Of a stretch of DNA of 41,569 nucleotides, positions 33,133-39,973 are shown one piece after another. Within the stretch, counting starts at the first letter, position 1, and every line of letters begins with the position of its first letter. A program made the position numbers and the translations under genes. This DNA is from MWEH01 sp035409945 (GTDB lineage Bacteria; Bacillota; Clostridia; Christensenellales; DTU072). The notes beneath the pieces are model-generated. The model was not told the DNA's origin. It was given only the letters and a program-made list of their open reading frames with translations, and ran no database searches. The stretch spans positions 1 through 41,569 of the forward strand of contig DAONQC010000013.1 in the NCBI GenBank assembly GCA_035409945.1. Reading direction: 5' to 3'.

Positions 33133-34572
33133 CTACTTTATCTCTGTTATTGCATCTACGTTCGATACTTCCTCAGTAAAAACATCATCAATTACTATTT
33201 CATTAGTTACAACATCGTCTGTTACAATATCATCAGTGTCTACTTCATCGGTTACAACATCATCACTTATAACTTCATCGTGAGACTCTCCGATAGGTGG
33301 TCTTTTAATCTTTTCTTCATCAAATTTAACAAAGAAAGTAAATACAACCCCTATTGCAGATAGAATAAGTGGAAAAAGACAAAGCAAAAATCTAGAAGCA
33401 TCACCAGGTCTAGTCCCGGGAACGTCACCACTTTCAAAACCATATATTCTCGATGCAAGTAGCATGCCAAGTGAAACAAACAAGCCTGACAACCTATTCA
33501 TAAACCCCATTGTGCTGGAAAAAATCCCCTCGCGTTTTATACCATGTTTAGCGTAATCTTCATCAAGCACTTTAGCAGCTAATAAGTCCATTGTACTGAT
33601 AACTCCTGAAAAACCTATGCCGACGCAAGCTGCTGCAAGAATTGCTGTAACAAGTGAATTTGCAAAGAATAACGGGATAAATGCTACAGTGAGGGCTATA
33701 AGTGCGGCTCGCCATACTTTAATAGATCCGAATTTTTTAACTGATAAACTCCAAAGTGTTACACCAAGTATAGCAACGGCTATTACAATTCCCAAAAGTA
33801 TTGTTTCTTGTGTTGAACCCATCCCTAATGCATACTTTACATAAAAGGCTATAGAGCTCATTACAAGCCCCATTGCGGCGCTATAGAAGGCATTTGCAAA
33901 TCCCACAATCCAGAAATTTTTTGATTTTACAATTGATATTATGGCAGGAATAAGTTTAGCCTTTGGCAAGTCAATCTGCTCGGGCTCATGTACACTGAAA
34001 GCCATTAGTAAAATAACAGCCATGCTAACTACTCCGAAAATTATAGCTGTCCACATATATCCAATCTTTTCAGCAATCATAGGTGTTAAGGCAATGCCAA
34101 TTACCATGGCAAAAAGTTGTGCTGTTTGTCTAATCGCATTAGTTTTTGCTCTGATTTTATCATCGGGAAAAAGCTCAGGAAATAACGCTCCATAATTAGC
34201 ATTAATCAAACTATCTAAAGTTCCAGTAATAAAATAAAAGATCATAGCCCATGCAAATAGACCACCACCTACTAGTCCTTCTGGGGGTGAAAAGAACAAA
34301 ATAAAGAAGAGAGCAAACAAAGGCGTTCCTATCAATAACCATAACTTTCGTCTCCCAAACTTAGTTCTTGTGTTATCCGAAAGTATGCCATATATAGGAT
34401 TATCAATTACGTCTAAAAATGTATAAACGAAGGTAATAAGAGCTAGATTCTCTAGCGTTAATCCTCTTAGCAACACATAAAAAGCCGAAGCTCTTCCCCT
34501 AAACATATTGATTGCAAGGGAGGTCCCAAACATTCCAATGCCATATAAAAACGGACTGTTTTTCTTCTTCAT
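33133..34572 (-). CDS. GPH-family (MelB-like) sugar-cation symporter with an acidic repeat tail
   Basis: 479 residues with about twelve membrane segments. Start supported by GGAGGAG upstream. The GPH signature is seen early: DVIDNPIYGILSDNTRTKFGRRKLW contains the two Asp residues that coordinate the cation in melibiose carriers, and FGRRK closes loop 2-3. Later loops include KFGSIKVWRAALIA and a C-terminal helix pair ending FTFFVKFDEEK. It should import a glycoside or disaccharide with Na+ or H+. The last ~45 residues form an unusual cytoplasmic tail of five-residue repeats of type DDVVT (DEVIS, DDVVT, DEVDT, DDIVT, DDVVT, NEIVI, DDVFT, EEVSN), coded by a ~30-bp DNA repeat. Relatives end shortly after the last helix, so the tail looks added by repeat expansion. 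Confidence 0.87.
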   Translation of the reverse strand: MKKKNSPFLYGIGMFGTSLAINMFRGRASAFYVLLRGLTLENLALITFVYTFLDVIDNPIYGILSDNTRTKFGRRKLWLLIGTPLFALFFILFFSPPEGLVGGGLFAWAMIFYFITGTLDSLINANYGALFPELFPDDKIRAKTNAIRQTAQLFAMVIGIALTPMIAEKIGYMWTAIIFGVVSMAVILLMAFSVHEPEQIDLPKAKLIPAIISIVKSKNFWIVGFANAFYSAAMGLVMSSIAFYVKYALGMGSTQETILLGIVIAVAILGVTLWSLSVKKFGSIKVWRAALIALTVAFIPLFFANSLVTAILAAACVGIGFSGVISTMDLLAAKVLDEDYAKHGIKREGIFSSTMGFMNRLSGLFVSLGMLLASRIYGFESGDVPGTRPGDASRFLLCLFPLILSAIGVVFTFFVKFDEEKIKRPPIGESHDEVISDDVVTDEVDTDDIVTDDVVTNEIVIDDVFTEEVSNVDAITEIK

Positions 34573-34637
34573 CTCTCCTCCAACAACAACTCCATATAAC
34601 TTATTGCATCTTACTATGAGCTTTATAGCTTGAATAA

Positions 34638-34666
34638 ATTATATCACAACAAAATCATCTTATAAA
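34638..34666 (-). promoter_or_regulatory. Promoter of the transporter-deacetylase operon
   Basis: Minus strand TTTATA (34666-34661), 17-bp spacer ending TGA, perfect TATAAT (34643-34638). An extended -10 with a weak -35; the start would be near 34631, 60 nt before the transporter ATG. Confidence 0.65.
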
Positions 34667-34794
34667 TACCGATTCAGCCCAACCATCCGCTAAAAACTCG
34701 GCAAAACATATAATACAATGTCTAATTTTATTGCAAAAAACCATCACAGCAGGTGCATGATTTTTCTTCTATCAGTTACTCACTCAACACTACA

Positions 34795-34839
34795 AGTTAT
34801 ACGTATAACTATTTTGGATAAAGCAGGCTATGTTTATCC
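34795..34839. promoter_or_regulatory. Perfect 16-bp palindrome and second inverted repeat upstream of the Phd relic
   Basis: AGTTATACGTATAACT (34795-34810) is a perfect 16-bp palindrome. GGATAAA (34816-34822) and TTTATCC (34833-34839) form a second 7-bp inverted repeat. They lie 60-75 and 30-55 bases before the broken Phd-type gene, where such antitoxins bind to control their own operon. The operator thus survives although the gene is frameshifted. Confidence 0.5.
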
Positions 34840-34871
34840 TGTTTTAACCTACGTAGTACAAACCGGAGGTA

Positions 34872-35125
34872 ATGATAAATATTAATACTGGCACAATTTA
34901 TCTATGACTGAAGCAAATCAAAACTTCTCCAAAGTGGCATGTAGATGAAAATGGAGTAGTTGTATAATGAAAAACAATATTCCTCGTTATACTGTAATGG
35001 AATTTAACCAGCTTGAAAAAGAGCAGCTTTCTCTTGATGGGAATGTTTTAACTTTGTTAAAAAACTATATGGACAAAACGGCTTATATAGGACTAAAAAA
35101 TGATTACTATAAGCAAGTAAACTGA
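34872..35125 (+). pseudogene. Frameshifted Phd/YefM-type antitoxin relic
   Basis: Read across three frame segments this resembles a complete Phd-family antitoxin: MININTGTIYL in the first frame, then MTEANQNFSKVA in a second frame (34904-34948), then VDENGVVV back in the first, and finally KNNIPRYTVMEFNQLEKEQLS in the second frame from 34967. The order (TEANQNFSKV - V.ENG.VVI - KNN.PRY - EF.Q.E) is that of Phd/YefM antitoxins common in Bacillota. Stop codons and at least two frame changes break it. A GGAGG (34866-34870) precedes the first ATG. The last open part (34967-35125, 52 codons, ending KNDYYKQVN) might still be translated, but nothing upstream supports it. No toxin gene follows; the next gene (35205) is on the other strand. 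Confidence 0.78.
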
Positions 35126-35204
35126 TAATGTCTTTATTTTTCGACTTCTTCAGTCTAATAAAAACAACAAGCACTTTTTATAGTATTTTTAATTTTTCTG
35201 CAAA

Positions 35205-35621
35205 TTATTTCTTACTCTTTACTATCTCTAAAAACTGCGATGCCGTTACTACAAATGGTTTTTTAGGAAAATGCTTTAAATTACCAGTAATTAAATATCC
35301 GTTATCGTTTTTAATATCCAATACAACCTCGTAAAAAGGTAAGTCTTTCATATCAGTTAAAATTTCTCCTCTTTGTGTCGGTTCAATTAGTATACCAAAC
35401 TGCTGAAAGCCTGAAATAAGCATATTTATCGCACTATCGTCTATTTTAAATTTACTCCGGCTCAAGACATCTTTATACTCGGCTAAAATACTGTTGCTGT
35501 AAACAGGAACAATCTCTCCTGATATAACCATGAGCATTACTTTAACGGTTGCTGAATCGTTATGCCTTGTGAGAAAGGCTGATACCATTACATTAGTGTC
35601 TATTACTGCATAATATGCCAT
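35205..35621 (-). CDS. PIN-domain toxin (putative ribonuclease) of a type II toxin-antitoxin pair
   Basis: 138 residues. PIN signature: AVIDTNVMVSAFL (Asp8, first metal-binding acid), ILAEYKDVLSR (conserved Glu), DLPFYEVVLD and YLITGNLKHFP. The last motif is typical of the COG1569-type PIN toxins, with Asn where most PIN proteins have Asp. PIN toxins cut RNA, usually tRNA or mRNA. The gene starts two bases after the stop codon of the RelB-like antitoxin, so the pair is translationally coupled; its start overlaps no good SD of its own (weak TGAGTAG). No truncation is seen. Confidence 0.88.
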   Translation of the reverse strand: MAYYAVIDTNVMVSAFLTRHNDSATVKVMLMVISGEIVPVYSNSILAEYKDVLSRSKFKIDDSAINMLISGFQQFGILIEPTQRGEILTDMKDLPFYEVVLDIKNDNGYLITGNLKHFPKKPFVVTASQFLEIVKSKK

Positions 35622-35623
35622 AA

Positions 35624-35914
35624 CTACTCACTGTACCTTGCTCTTCTAATTTCTTCATCAATTTCATCCATTGACATATCAGATACATCGGTTTCCTTTA
35701 GCCTTTTTCTCTCTTCTAAAAAAGAACTCATTAATGACTCTCTTGTCAATTCTTTTGGTGCAGCAATTTCAAAAGGTATTTTTTTCTCTCTAACAACAGC
35801 TCTTGCAAAAACATTAATAGCTGTTGACATATTCATACCAAATTCATTGCATAATTCTTCAAACTCTCTTTTTAAAATTGCGTCCATTCTAACACTAAAA
35901 GTTGCCTGTGCCAT
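35624..35914 (-). CDS. RelB/DinJ-family antitoxin
   Basis: 96 residues; GAGG seven bases before the ATG. The N-terminus ATFSVRMDAILKREFEELC and GMNMSTAINVFARAVVREKKIPFEI are the ribbon-helix-helix motif of RelB/DinJ antitoxins, which bind the operator as dimers. The C-terminal half (LEERKRLKETDVSDMSMDEIDEEI) is polar and probably folds on the toxin. First gene of the operon with the PIN toxin. RelB/DinJ proteins more often pair with RelE/YafQ-type toxins, so the PIN partner is a mixed combination, also known from other Bacillota. Likely autoregulated through the inverted repeat at 35946-35964. Confidence 0.88.
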   Translation of the reverse strand: MAQATFSVRMDAILKREFEELCNEFGMNMSTAINVFARAVVREKKIPFEIAAPKELTRESLMSSFLEERKRLKETDVSDMSMDEIDEEIRRARYSE

Positions 35915-35945
35915 AATTAACCTCGTATATAATGCTGTTTGAATT

Positions 35946-35964
35946 TAACCATTATAAATGGTTA
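35946..35964 (-). promoter_or_regulatory. Operator-like inverted repeat over the -10 of the RelB-PIN operon
   Basis: TAACCAT-TATAA-ATGGTTA, 7-bp arms around a 5-bp core. On the minus strand it contains TATAAT, a perfect -10 about 30 bases before the antitoxin start. A repressor bound here would block RNA polymerase, as expected for RelB autoregulation. No good -35 was seen. Confidence 0.62.
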
Positions 35965-36160
35965 GCAACACTACTTTGTATATTTCTTTTCAAGTTTCAC
36001 TATTGTACGGTGAGCTCCTTGTTAAATAATATCTTAATTATATTCTGAATGTGTGCGTTTGTCAATTTTTTTGAACCTGATAGGTGCGTTTTTAGCGCAA
36101 TCTTAACACAATTTAAACTTTTATGATGAAATTACATAGATAGCTTAAATACAGAAAACA

Positions 36161-36298
36161 AGTCAGTTTTGGTACTGACTCTAATATACAAGGATTGAAA
36201 AAACGGTAAATCTTTCTGGCAATGACATCTTTTATCGTTTGTGCTAAAAACAAACGGTAAATTTTACGTTGGTTTTATCGTTTGAAATCAAACGCTAA
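36161..36298. repeat. Alternating inverted-repeat cluster and hairpin in the 675-bp gap
   Basis: AGTCAGT-TTTGGT-ACTGACT (36161-36180) is a perfect 7-bp hairpin. After it, two mutually complementary words alternate: AAACGGTAAAT (36201), TTTATCGTTTG (36231), CAAACGGTAAAT (36251), TTTATCGTTTG (36274) and CAAACGCTAA (36289). Each neighbouring pair can form a 6-10-bp stem, so the same arms have several exclusive partners. No open frame is present between 35965 and 36500. No known RNA family was recognised. Confidence 0.5.
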
Positions 36299-36467
36299 CG
36301 CTTAAACTAATGTCAATTTTATATAGAGCCAAGTCTAATTATTAAGGCAATTTTTGTTAGTTGTTATAGTAAGTACAACAGTAGATAGGCCTCGTGCGTT
36401 ATAGAATAAGCGCAACTTTATATAATCTACCAAAACAAGTTGCCAAAAATCACTGTTGGATATACAA

Positions 36468-36561
36468 TATAATCAGGTCTGACATCGAAGATATATATCT
36501 AAAGTGAAAGGTACAAATGTTTAAGAAATTATTTAATTTTTTACGGCACCTTTCATGGTGC
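36468..36561 (+). promoter_or_regulatory. Leader of the hydrogenase maturation operon: -10 element and paired hairpins
   Basis: A perfect TATAAT at 36468-36473 without a good -35 suggests an activator-dependent or weak promoter. In the leader, TGAAAGGT (36505-36512) can pair with ACCTTTCA (36548-36555), while GCACC (36547-36550 with G at 36546) can instead pair with GGTGC (36557-36561), followed by AATTTTTATTTT. The two pairings exclude each other, as in an attenuator, but the second stem is short. A 37-codon ORF at 36518-36631 overlaps it and may be chance. Confidence 0.35.
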
Positions 36562-36660
36562 AATTTTTATTTTCACCATCAGACAAATCATATCAAATCA
36601 CACTTTCAATTTAGTGTGTATAGTGAATAAATAAGCATATTGCATATTATGGAGGAACAA

Positions 36661-36915
36661 ATGAACACACGTGTAGCACTAATCGCAATAATTGTAGAAA
36701 ATTCAGAGAATATCGATTTATTAAACTCAATTTTACATGACTATGCTAAGTACATAATTGGCCGCATGGGTTTACCTTACCCTAAGAGAAATATAAGCAT
36801 TATTAGCATAGCTATGGACGCCCCTCAAGATGCTATCTCAGCACTCGCTGGCAAAATCGGTAAAATTAGTGGCATTAGCGTAAAAACCGCCTATTCAAAT
36901 GTAATGAGCGAATAG
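36661..36915 (+). CDS. TM1266-family iron-only hydrogenase system regulator
   Basis: 84 residues from the ATG at 36661, which has GGAGGA five bases upstream; earlier starts at 36640 (TTG) and 36649 lack one. The sequence RVALIAIIVENSENIDLLNSIL, HDYAKYIIGRMGLPYPKRNI and SALAGKIGKISGISVKTAYSN follows the family of small ACT-like-fold proteins found beside [FeFe]-hydrogenase maturation genes in Clostridia and Thermotoga. They are annotated as putative regulators; the ligand and mechanism are not established. First gene of the hyd operon, 246 bp before hydE. Confidence 0.9.
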   Translation: MNTRVALIAIIVENSENIDLLNSILHDYAKYIIGRMGLPYPKRNISIISIAMDAPQDAISALAGKIGKISGISVKTAYSNVMSE

Positions 36916-37016
36916 TATAAGCTAATAACTAGCCCCCTATCTCTATAGTAATAGTTAGGATGCTTATGGGATAAAGTATCGCTACGACGGGAATTAAACA
37001 CTAAATCATAGCAGGA

Positions 37017-37190
37017 ATAAAAAGCAACGCTGAATGGATAAAAACAGGATTAAAAACTCAAGCTGGGTCACGATAAATCAGTAAAAAGTAACGCCGAACG
37101 GATAAAAAACTAAGATTAAAAACTCAAACTTGGCAGTATATTAGTATAGAATAGATGCAAAATGGATAAAAAGTATGTTGAATTAATTGA
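37017..37190 (+). repeat. ~64-bp tandem repeats that include the start of hydE
   Basis: AAAAAGCAACGCTGAATGGATAAAAA (unit 1 from 37019) and AAAAAGTAACGCCGAACGGATAAAAAA (unit 2 from 37083) continue into ATTAAAAACTCAA in both. A third related copy is the start of hydE itself: TGCAAAATGGATAAAAAG, then TTGAAAAACTTGAA. So hydE's start region seems to have been duplicated twice upstream and has decayed. A weaker fourth unit may lie near 36970. Confidence 0.6.
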
Positions 37191-38238
37191 AAAACTTGAA
37201 AAAAACAACTCGCTAACATTAGCCGAGTACGAAAGGGTTGTTTCATACTATCTAAATTCAAACAAGGATATGCAAAATAACATACGAGAATTTGTGTCAG
37301 AGAAGGCAAGAGAGATTGTAAAGAAAGTTTACGGTAATAAAATATTCATCCGTGGGCTAACAGAAATCACTAATTACTGTAAAAACGATTGTCTATATTG
37401 TGGTATTAGAAAATCCAATAAAGATGTTAAGAGATATAGGCTAAGTAAAGAAGATATCTTATCTGCTTGTAAAATTGGATATGCGCTTGGATTTAGGACA
37501 TTTGTACTGCAAGGTGGTGACGATCCGTATTACACAGATGACATATTACTAGACATTGTATCCAGTATTAAAAAAGCACATCCTGATTGTGCAATAACCC
37601 TATCGCTTGGGGAAAAAAGTGAAGAATCTTTACAAAAAATACACTTGGCTGGAGCCGATAGATACCTACTACGACACGAAACCGCAGATGAGTGTCACTA
37701 CAAAAAACTTCATCCTGAAAACATGCTGTTAGCTTCAAGACTTGAAACTTTAAATAACTTAAAAAAAATTGGATACCAAGCAGGTTGTGGCTTTATGGTA
37801 GGCTCCCCCTATCAAACGCCTTCTACAATTGCGAAAGACTTAAAGTTTATTGAAACATTTCAGCCTGCTATGTGTGGAATAGGACCTTTTATTCCCCATC
37901 ATAAAACACCATTTAAGGATATGCCAAAAGGTGATAGTGATTTTACTTGCTACTTATTATCCTTAATCAGGCTAGCTGTCCCTAATGTTTTACTCCCTGC
38001 AACAACTGCGCTTGCAAGCGTAAACGATAAAGGCAGAAAAAATGGCATATTATCTGGAGCAAATGTTATTATGCCAAACCTAACTCCATCAGGATATAGG
38101 GAAAATTATGAGTTGTATGATAATAAAGCATACCAAAACGAAGAAGCAGCTGAAAATATTGAAGCTTTGAAAGAAAGTATTAAAAAAATCGGTTATGAAA
38201 TAGTCGTTTCAAGAGGAGACGTTAAAACTATTTACTAA
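37162..38238 (+). CDS. hydE: [FeFe]-hydrogenase H-cluster maturase HydE (radical SAM)
   Basis: 358 residues, close to the usual ~350. The radical-SAM cluster motif CKNDCLYC has Cys73, Cys77 and Cys80 (CxxxCxxC); it is preceded by RGLTEITNYC and followed by GIRKSN, as in HydE and biotin-synthase relatives. Further family segments: FVLQGGDDPYYTDD (SAM-binding GGD), ITLSLGEKSEE, YLLRHETADECHYKKLHP, GCGFMVGSPYQT, GIGPFIPHHKTPF. HydE acts with HydG and HydF to build the dithiolate-bridged di-iron subcluster of [FeFe] hydrogenase. The ATG lacks a clear ribosome binding site and lies in a repeated element, so the start is likely but poorly supported. It follows the TM1266 regulator and precedes hydG by ~230 bp. 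Confidence 0.95.
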   Translation: MDKKYVELIEKLEKNNSLTLAEYERVVSYYLNSNKDMQNNIREFVSEKAREIVKKVYGNKIFIRGLTEITNYCKNDCLYCGIRKSNKDVKRYRLSKEDILSACKIGYALGFRTFVLQGGDDPYYTDDILLDIVSSIKKAHPDCAITLSLGEKSEESLQKIHLAGADRYLLRHETADECHYKKLHPENMLLASRLETLNNLKKIGYQAGCGFMVGSPYQTPSTIAKDLKFIETFQPAMCGIGPFIPHHKTPFKDMPKGDSDFTCYLLSLIRLAVPNVLLPATTALASVNDKGRKNGILSGANVIMPNLTPSGYRENYELYDNKAYQNEEAAENIEALKESIKKIGYEIVVSRGDVKTIY

Positions 38239-38440
38239 CCGGACAAAATAAAATATCCACTTAAGTTAATGCTATTTAAGGCTTAAGATGGATAGTATGT
38301 GAAAATTATTTGCTAACTGGGCAAAATGAGATATCCACTGAGTTTAAAACTGTTTGGCACTTAGGATGGATAGGAAAATAATTACGATGTATTAATTCCA
38401 ACCGGAATAGATATAAATCTGATGCGAAAGAAGCAATCTG
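38224..38440 (+). repeat. Tandem hairpin units between hydE and hydG, including the hydE 3' end
   Basis: Unit 1 begins at AAAACTATTTACTAACCGG, which includes the last hydE codons and stop; unit 2 begins at AAAATTATTTGCTAACTGG, near 38301. A much weaker third unit starts near 38375 (AAAATAATTA ... AACCGGAATAG). Period is about 76 bp. Each of the first two can fold: TATCCACTTAAG (38254-38265) with CTTAAGATGGATA (38282-38294), and TATCCACTGAG (38332-38342) with CTTAGGATGGATA (38360-38372). The stems persist although loops differ, which hints at a kept structure, perhaps for mRNA stability, or just a recent duplication of a palindrome. Confidence 0.65.
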
Positions 38441-38467
38441 ACGCAAATGAAAATGAAGGAGAAAAAA

Positions 38468-39922
38468 ATGAATAATTATAGTTACAACCCAAAATCAATG
38501 AAAGCAGAAGAGTTTATAAACCATGAAGAAATTTTAGAGACTCTTGAGTATGCAGAAAAAAACAAAAGTAATGTACAGCTAATTGATGCTATTTTAGAAA
38601 AAGCTCGTCCAAAACAAAGTGGAAATGGACTTCGTTGCGCTGGACTTTCACATAGAGAAGCAAGTGTCTTGCTAGCCTGCGACATCCCTGAAAAAATTGA
38701 AGAGATGTATGAGCTGGCAAAAGAAATCAAACAAGCCTTATATGGCAATAGAATTGTTTTATTTGCCCCATTATATCTATCTAATTATTGCATAAATAGT
38801 TGTGTATATTGCCCCTATCACGCACAAAATAAAGACCTTTGCAGAAAAAAGCTAACGCAAGAAGAAATTAAACAAGAAGTTATTGCTCTTCAAGATATGG
38901 GACATAAACGTTTAGCCTTAGAAGCTGGCGAGCATCCGAAAATGAACCCTATTGAATATATCCTCGAGAGCATAAAGACTATATACAGCGTTCATCATAA
39001 AAACGGAGCAATTAGAAGAGTTAATGTCAACATTGCCGCAACAACTGTTGAAAACTATCAAAAACTCAAAGAAGCAGGTATCGGTACATATATACTCTTC
39101 CAAGAAACATATCATAAAGAAAGTTATGAAAAACTTCATCCAGCAGGACCAAAACATGACTATGCATATCATACCGAAGCTATGGATAGAGCCATGCAAG
39201 GTGGCATAGATGATGTTGGACTAGGTGTTTTGTTTGGACTAGAAGGATATAAATACGAGTTTGCAGGACTTCTTATGCACGCAGAGCATCTTGAAGCAGC
39301 GTTTGGCGTAGGACCACATACCATATCAGTACCTCGAATTAAAAGAGCAGCAGACATAGACCCTAGTGTGTTTGATAATGGCATTGATGATGATACATTT
39401 GCAAAGATTATTGCTTGTATAAGGATTTCAGTTCCATATACTGGAATGATTATGTCTACTAGAGAGTCTGAAAATGTTAGAAGTAGAGTTTTAGAGCTAG
39501 GTATTTCTCAAATAAGCGGTGCTTCTAGAACCTCTGTTGGTGGTTATACAGAACCTATTCGTCCACACGAAACCGAACAGTTTGATGTATCAGATCAAAG
39601 AACCTTAGATGAAGTTATCTACTGGCTAATATCCTTAGGGCATATTCCATCTTTCTGTACAGCCTGTTATATTGAAGGACGTACTGGTGATAGGTTTATG
39701 CAACTATGTAAAACGGGACAAATTTTAAATTGCTGCCATCCTAACGCCCTAATGACTCTCACTGAATATCTTGTAGACTATGCAAGTGACAAAACTAAAG
39801 AGCTTGGTTTTGCTTTAATTGAAAAAGAATTATCTAAAATACCAAGAGAAAAAACTAGAGAAATTGCACGCGAACATATAGAAGATATTAAAAACAACAA
39901 CAAGCGTAACTTTAGGTTTTAA
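38468..39922 (+). CDS. hydG: [FeFe]-hydrogenase maturase HydG (radical SAM tyrosine lyase)
   Basis: 484 residues from the ATG at 38468, which has AAGGAG seven bases upstream; an earlier in-frame start at 38447 has none. The radical-SAM motif CINSCVYC carries Cys108, Cys112 and Cys115, followed by PYHAQNKDL as in HydG/ThiH. The C-terminal CTAC (Cys397, Cys400) and Cys423 (LNCCHPN) form the CX2CX22C site for the second iron-sulfur cluster, which binds the extra Fe. HydG cleaves tyrosine to make the CO and CN ligands of the H cluster. Also visible: LEAGEHPKM, FQETYHKESYEKLHPAGPKH, GLGVLFGLEGYKYEF, ISQISGASRTSVGGY. The presence of both clusters separates it from ThiH, which lacks the C-terminal site. 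Operon with hydE upstream and hydF 51 bp downstream. Confidence 0.96.
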   Translation: MNNYSYNPKSMKAEEFINHEEILETLEYAEKNKSNVQLIDAILEKARPKQSGNGLRCAGLSHREASVLLACDIPEKIEEMYELAKEIKQALYGNRIVLFAPLYLSNYCINSCVYCPYHAQNKDLCRKKLTQEEIKQEVIALQDMGHKRLALEAGEHPKMNPIEYILESIKTIYSVHHKNGAIRRVNVNIAATTVENYQKLKEAGIGTYILFQETYHKESYEKLHPAGPKHDYAYHTEAMDRAMQGGIDDVGLGVLFGLEGYKYEFAGLLMHAEHLEAAFGVGPHTISVPRIKRAADIDPSVFDNGIDDDTFAKIIACIRISVPYTGMIMSTRESENVRSRVLELGISQISGASRTSVGGYTEPIRPHETEQFDVSDQRTLDEVIYWLISLGHIPSFCTACYIEGRTGDRFMQLCKTGQILNCCHPNALMTLTEYLVDYASDKTKELGFALIEKELSKIPREKTREIAREHIEDIKNNNKRNFRF

Positions 39923-39941
39923 TACCTATTAACGCTTGTTG
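39898..39941 (+). other. Hairpin spanning the hydG stop codon
   Basis: CAACAAGCGT (39898-39907) pairs with ACGCTTGTTG (39932-39941), 10 bp, and inside it TAGGT (39913-39917) with ACCTA (39924-39928). The hydG stop (39920-39922) is in the inner loop. No T-run follows, so it is not a terminator. It may protect mRNA ends or modulate translation of hydF. Confidence 0.6.
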
Positions 39942-39973
39942 AAAATAAACTTTTAAGTAATGGAGATATTTGT

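Noticed and set aside
33073..33363. 96-codon plus-strand frame rich in Tyr and Ile
   Set aside because: Mirror image of the 30-bp tail repeats of the transporter gene; no ribosome binding site.
36518..36631. 37-codon ORF with AAAGG six bases upstream before the TM1266 gene
   Set aside because: His/Phe-rich with no recognisable family and overlapping hairpins; kept only as a remark on the leader, not as a gene.
38482..38748. Minus-strand frames opposite hydG and hydF (38482-38748, 38918-39199, 39169-39384, 40294-40545)
   Set aside because: They lie inside well-supported maturase genes and have no start signals or family features.
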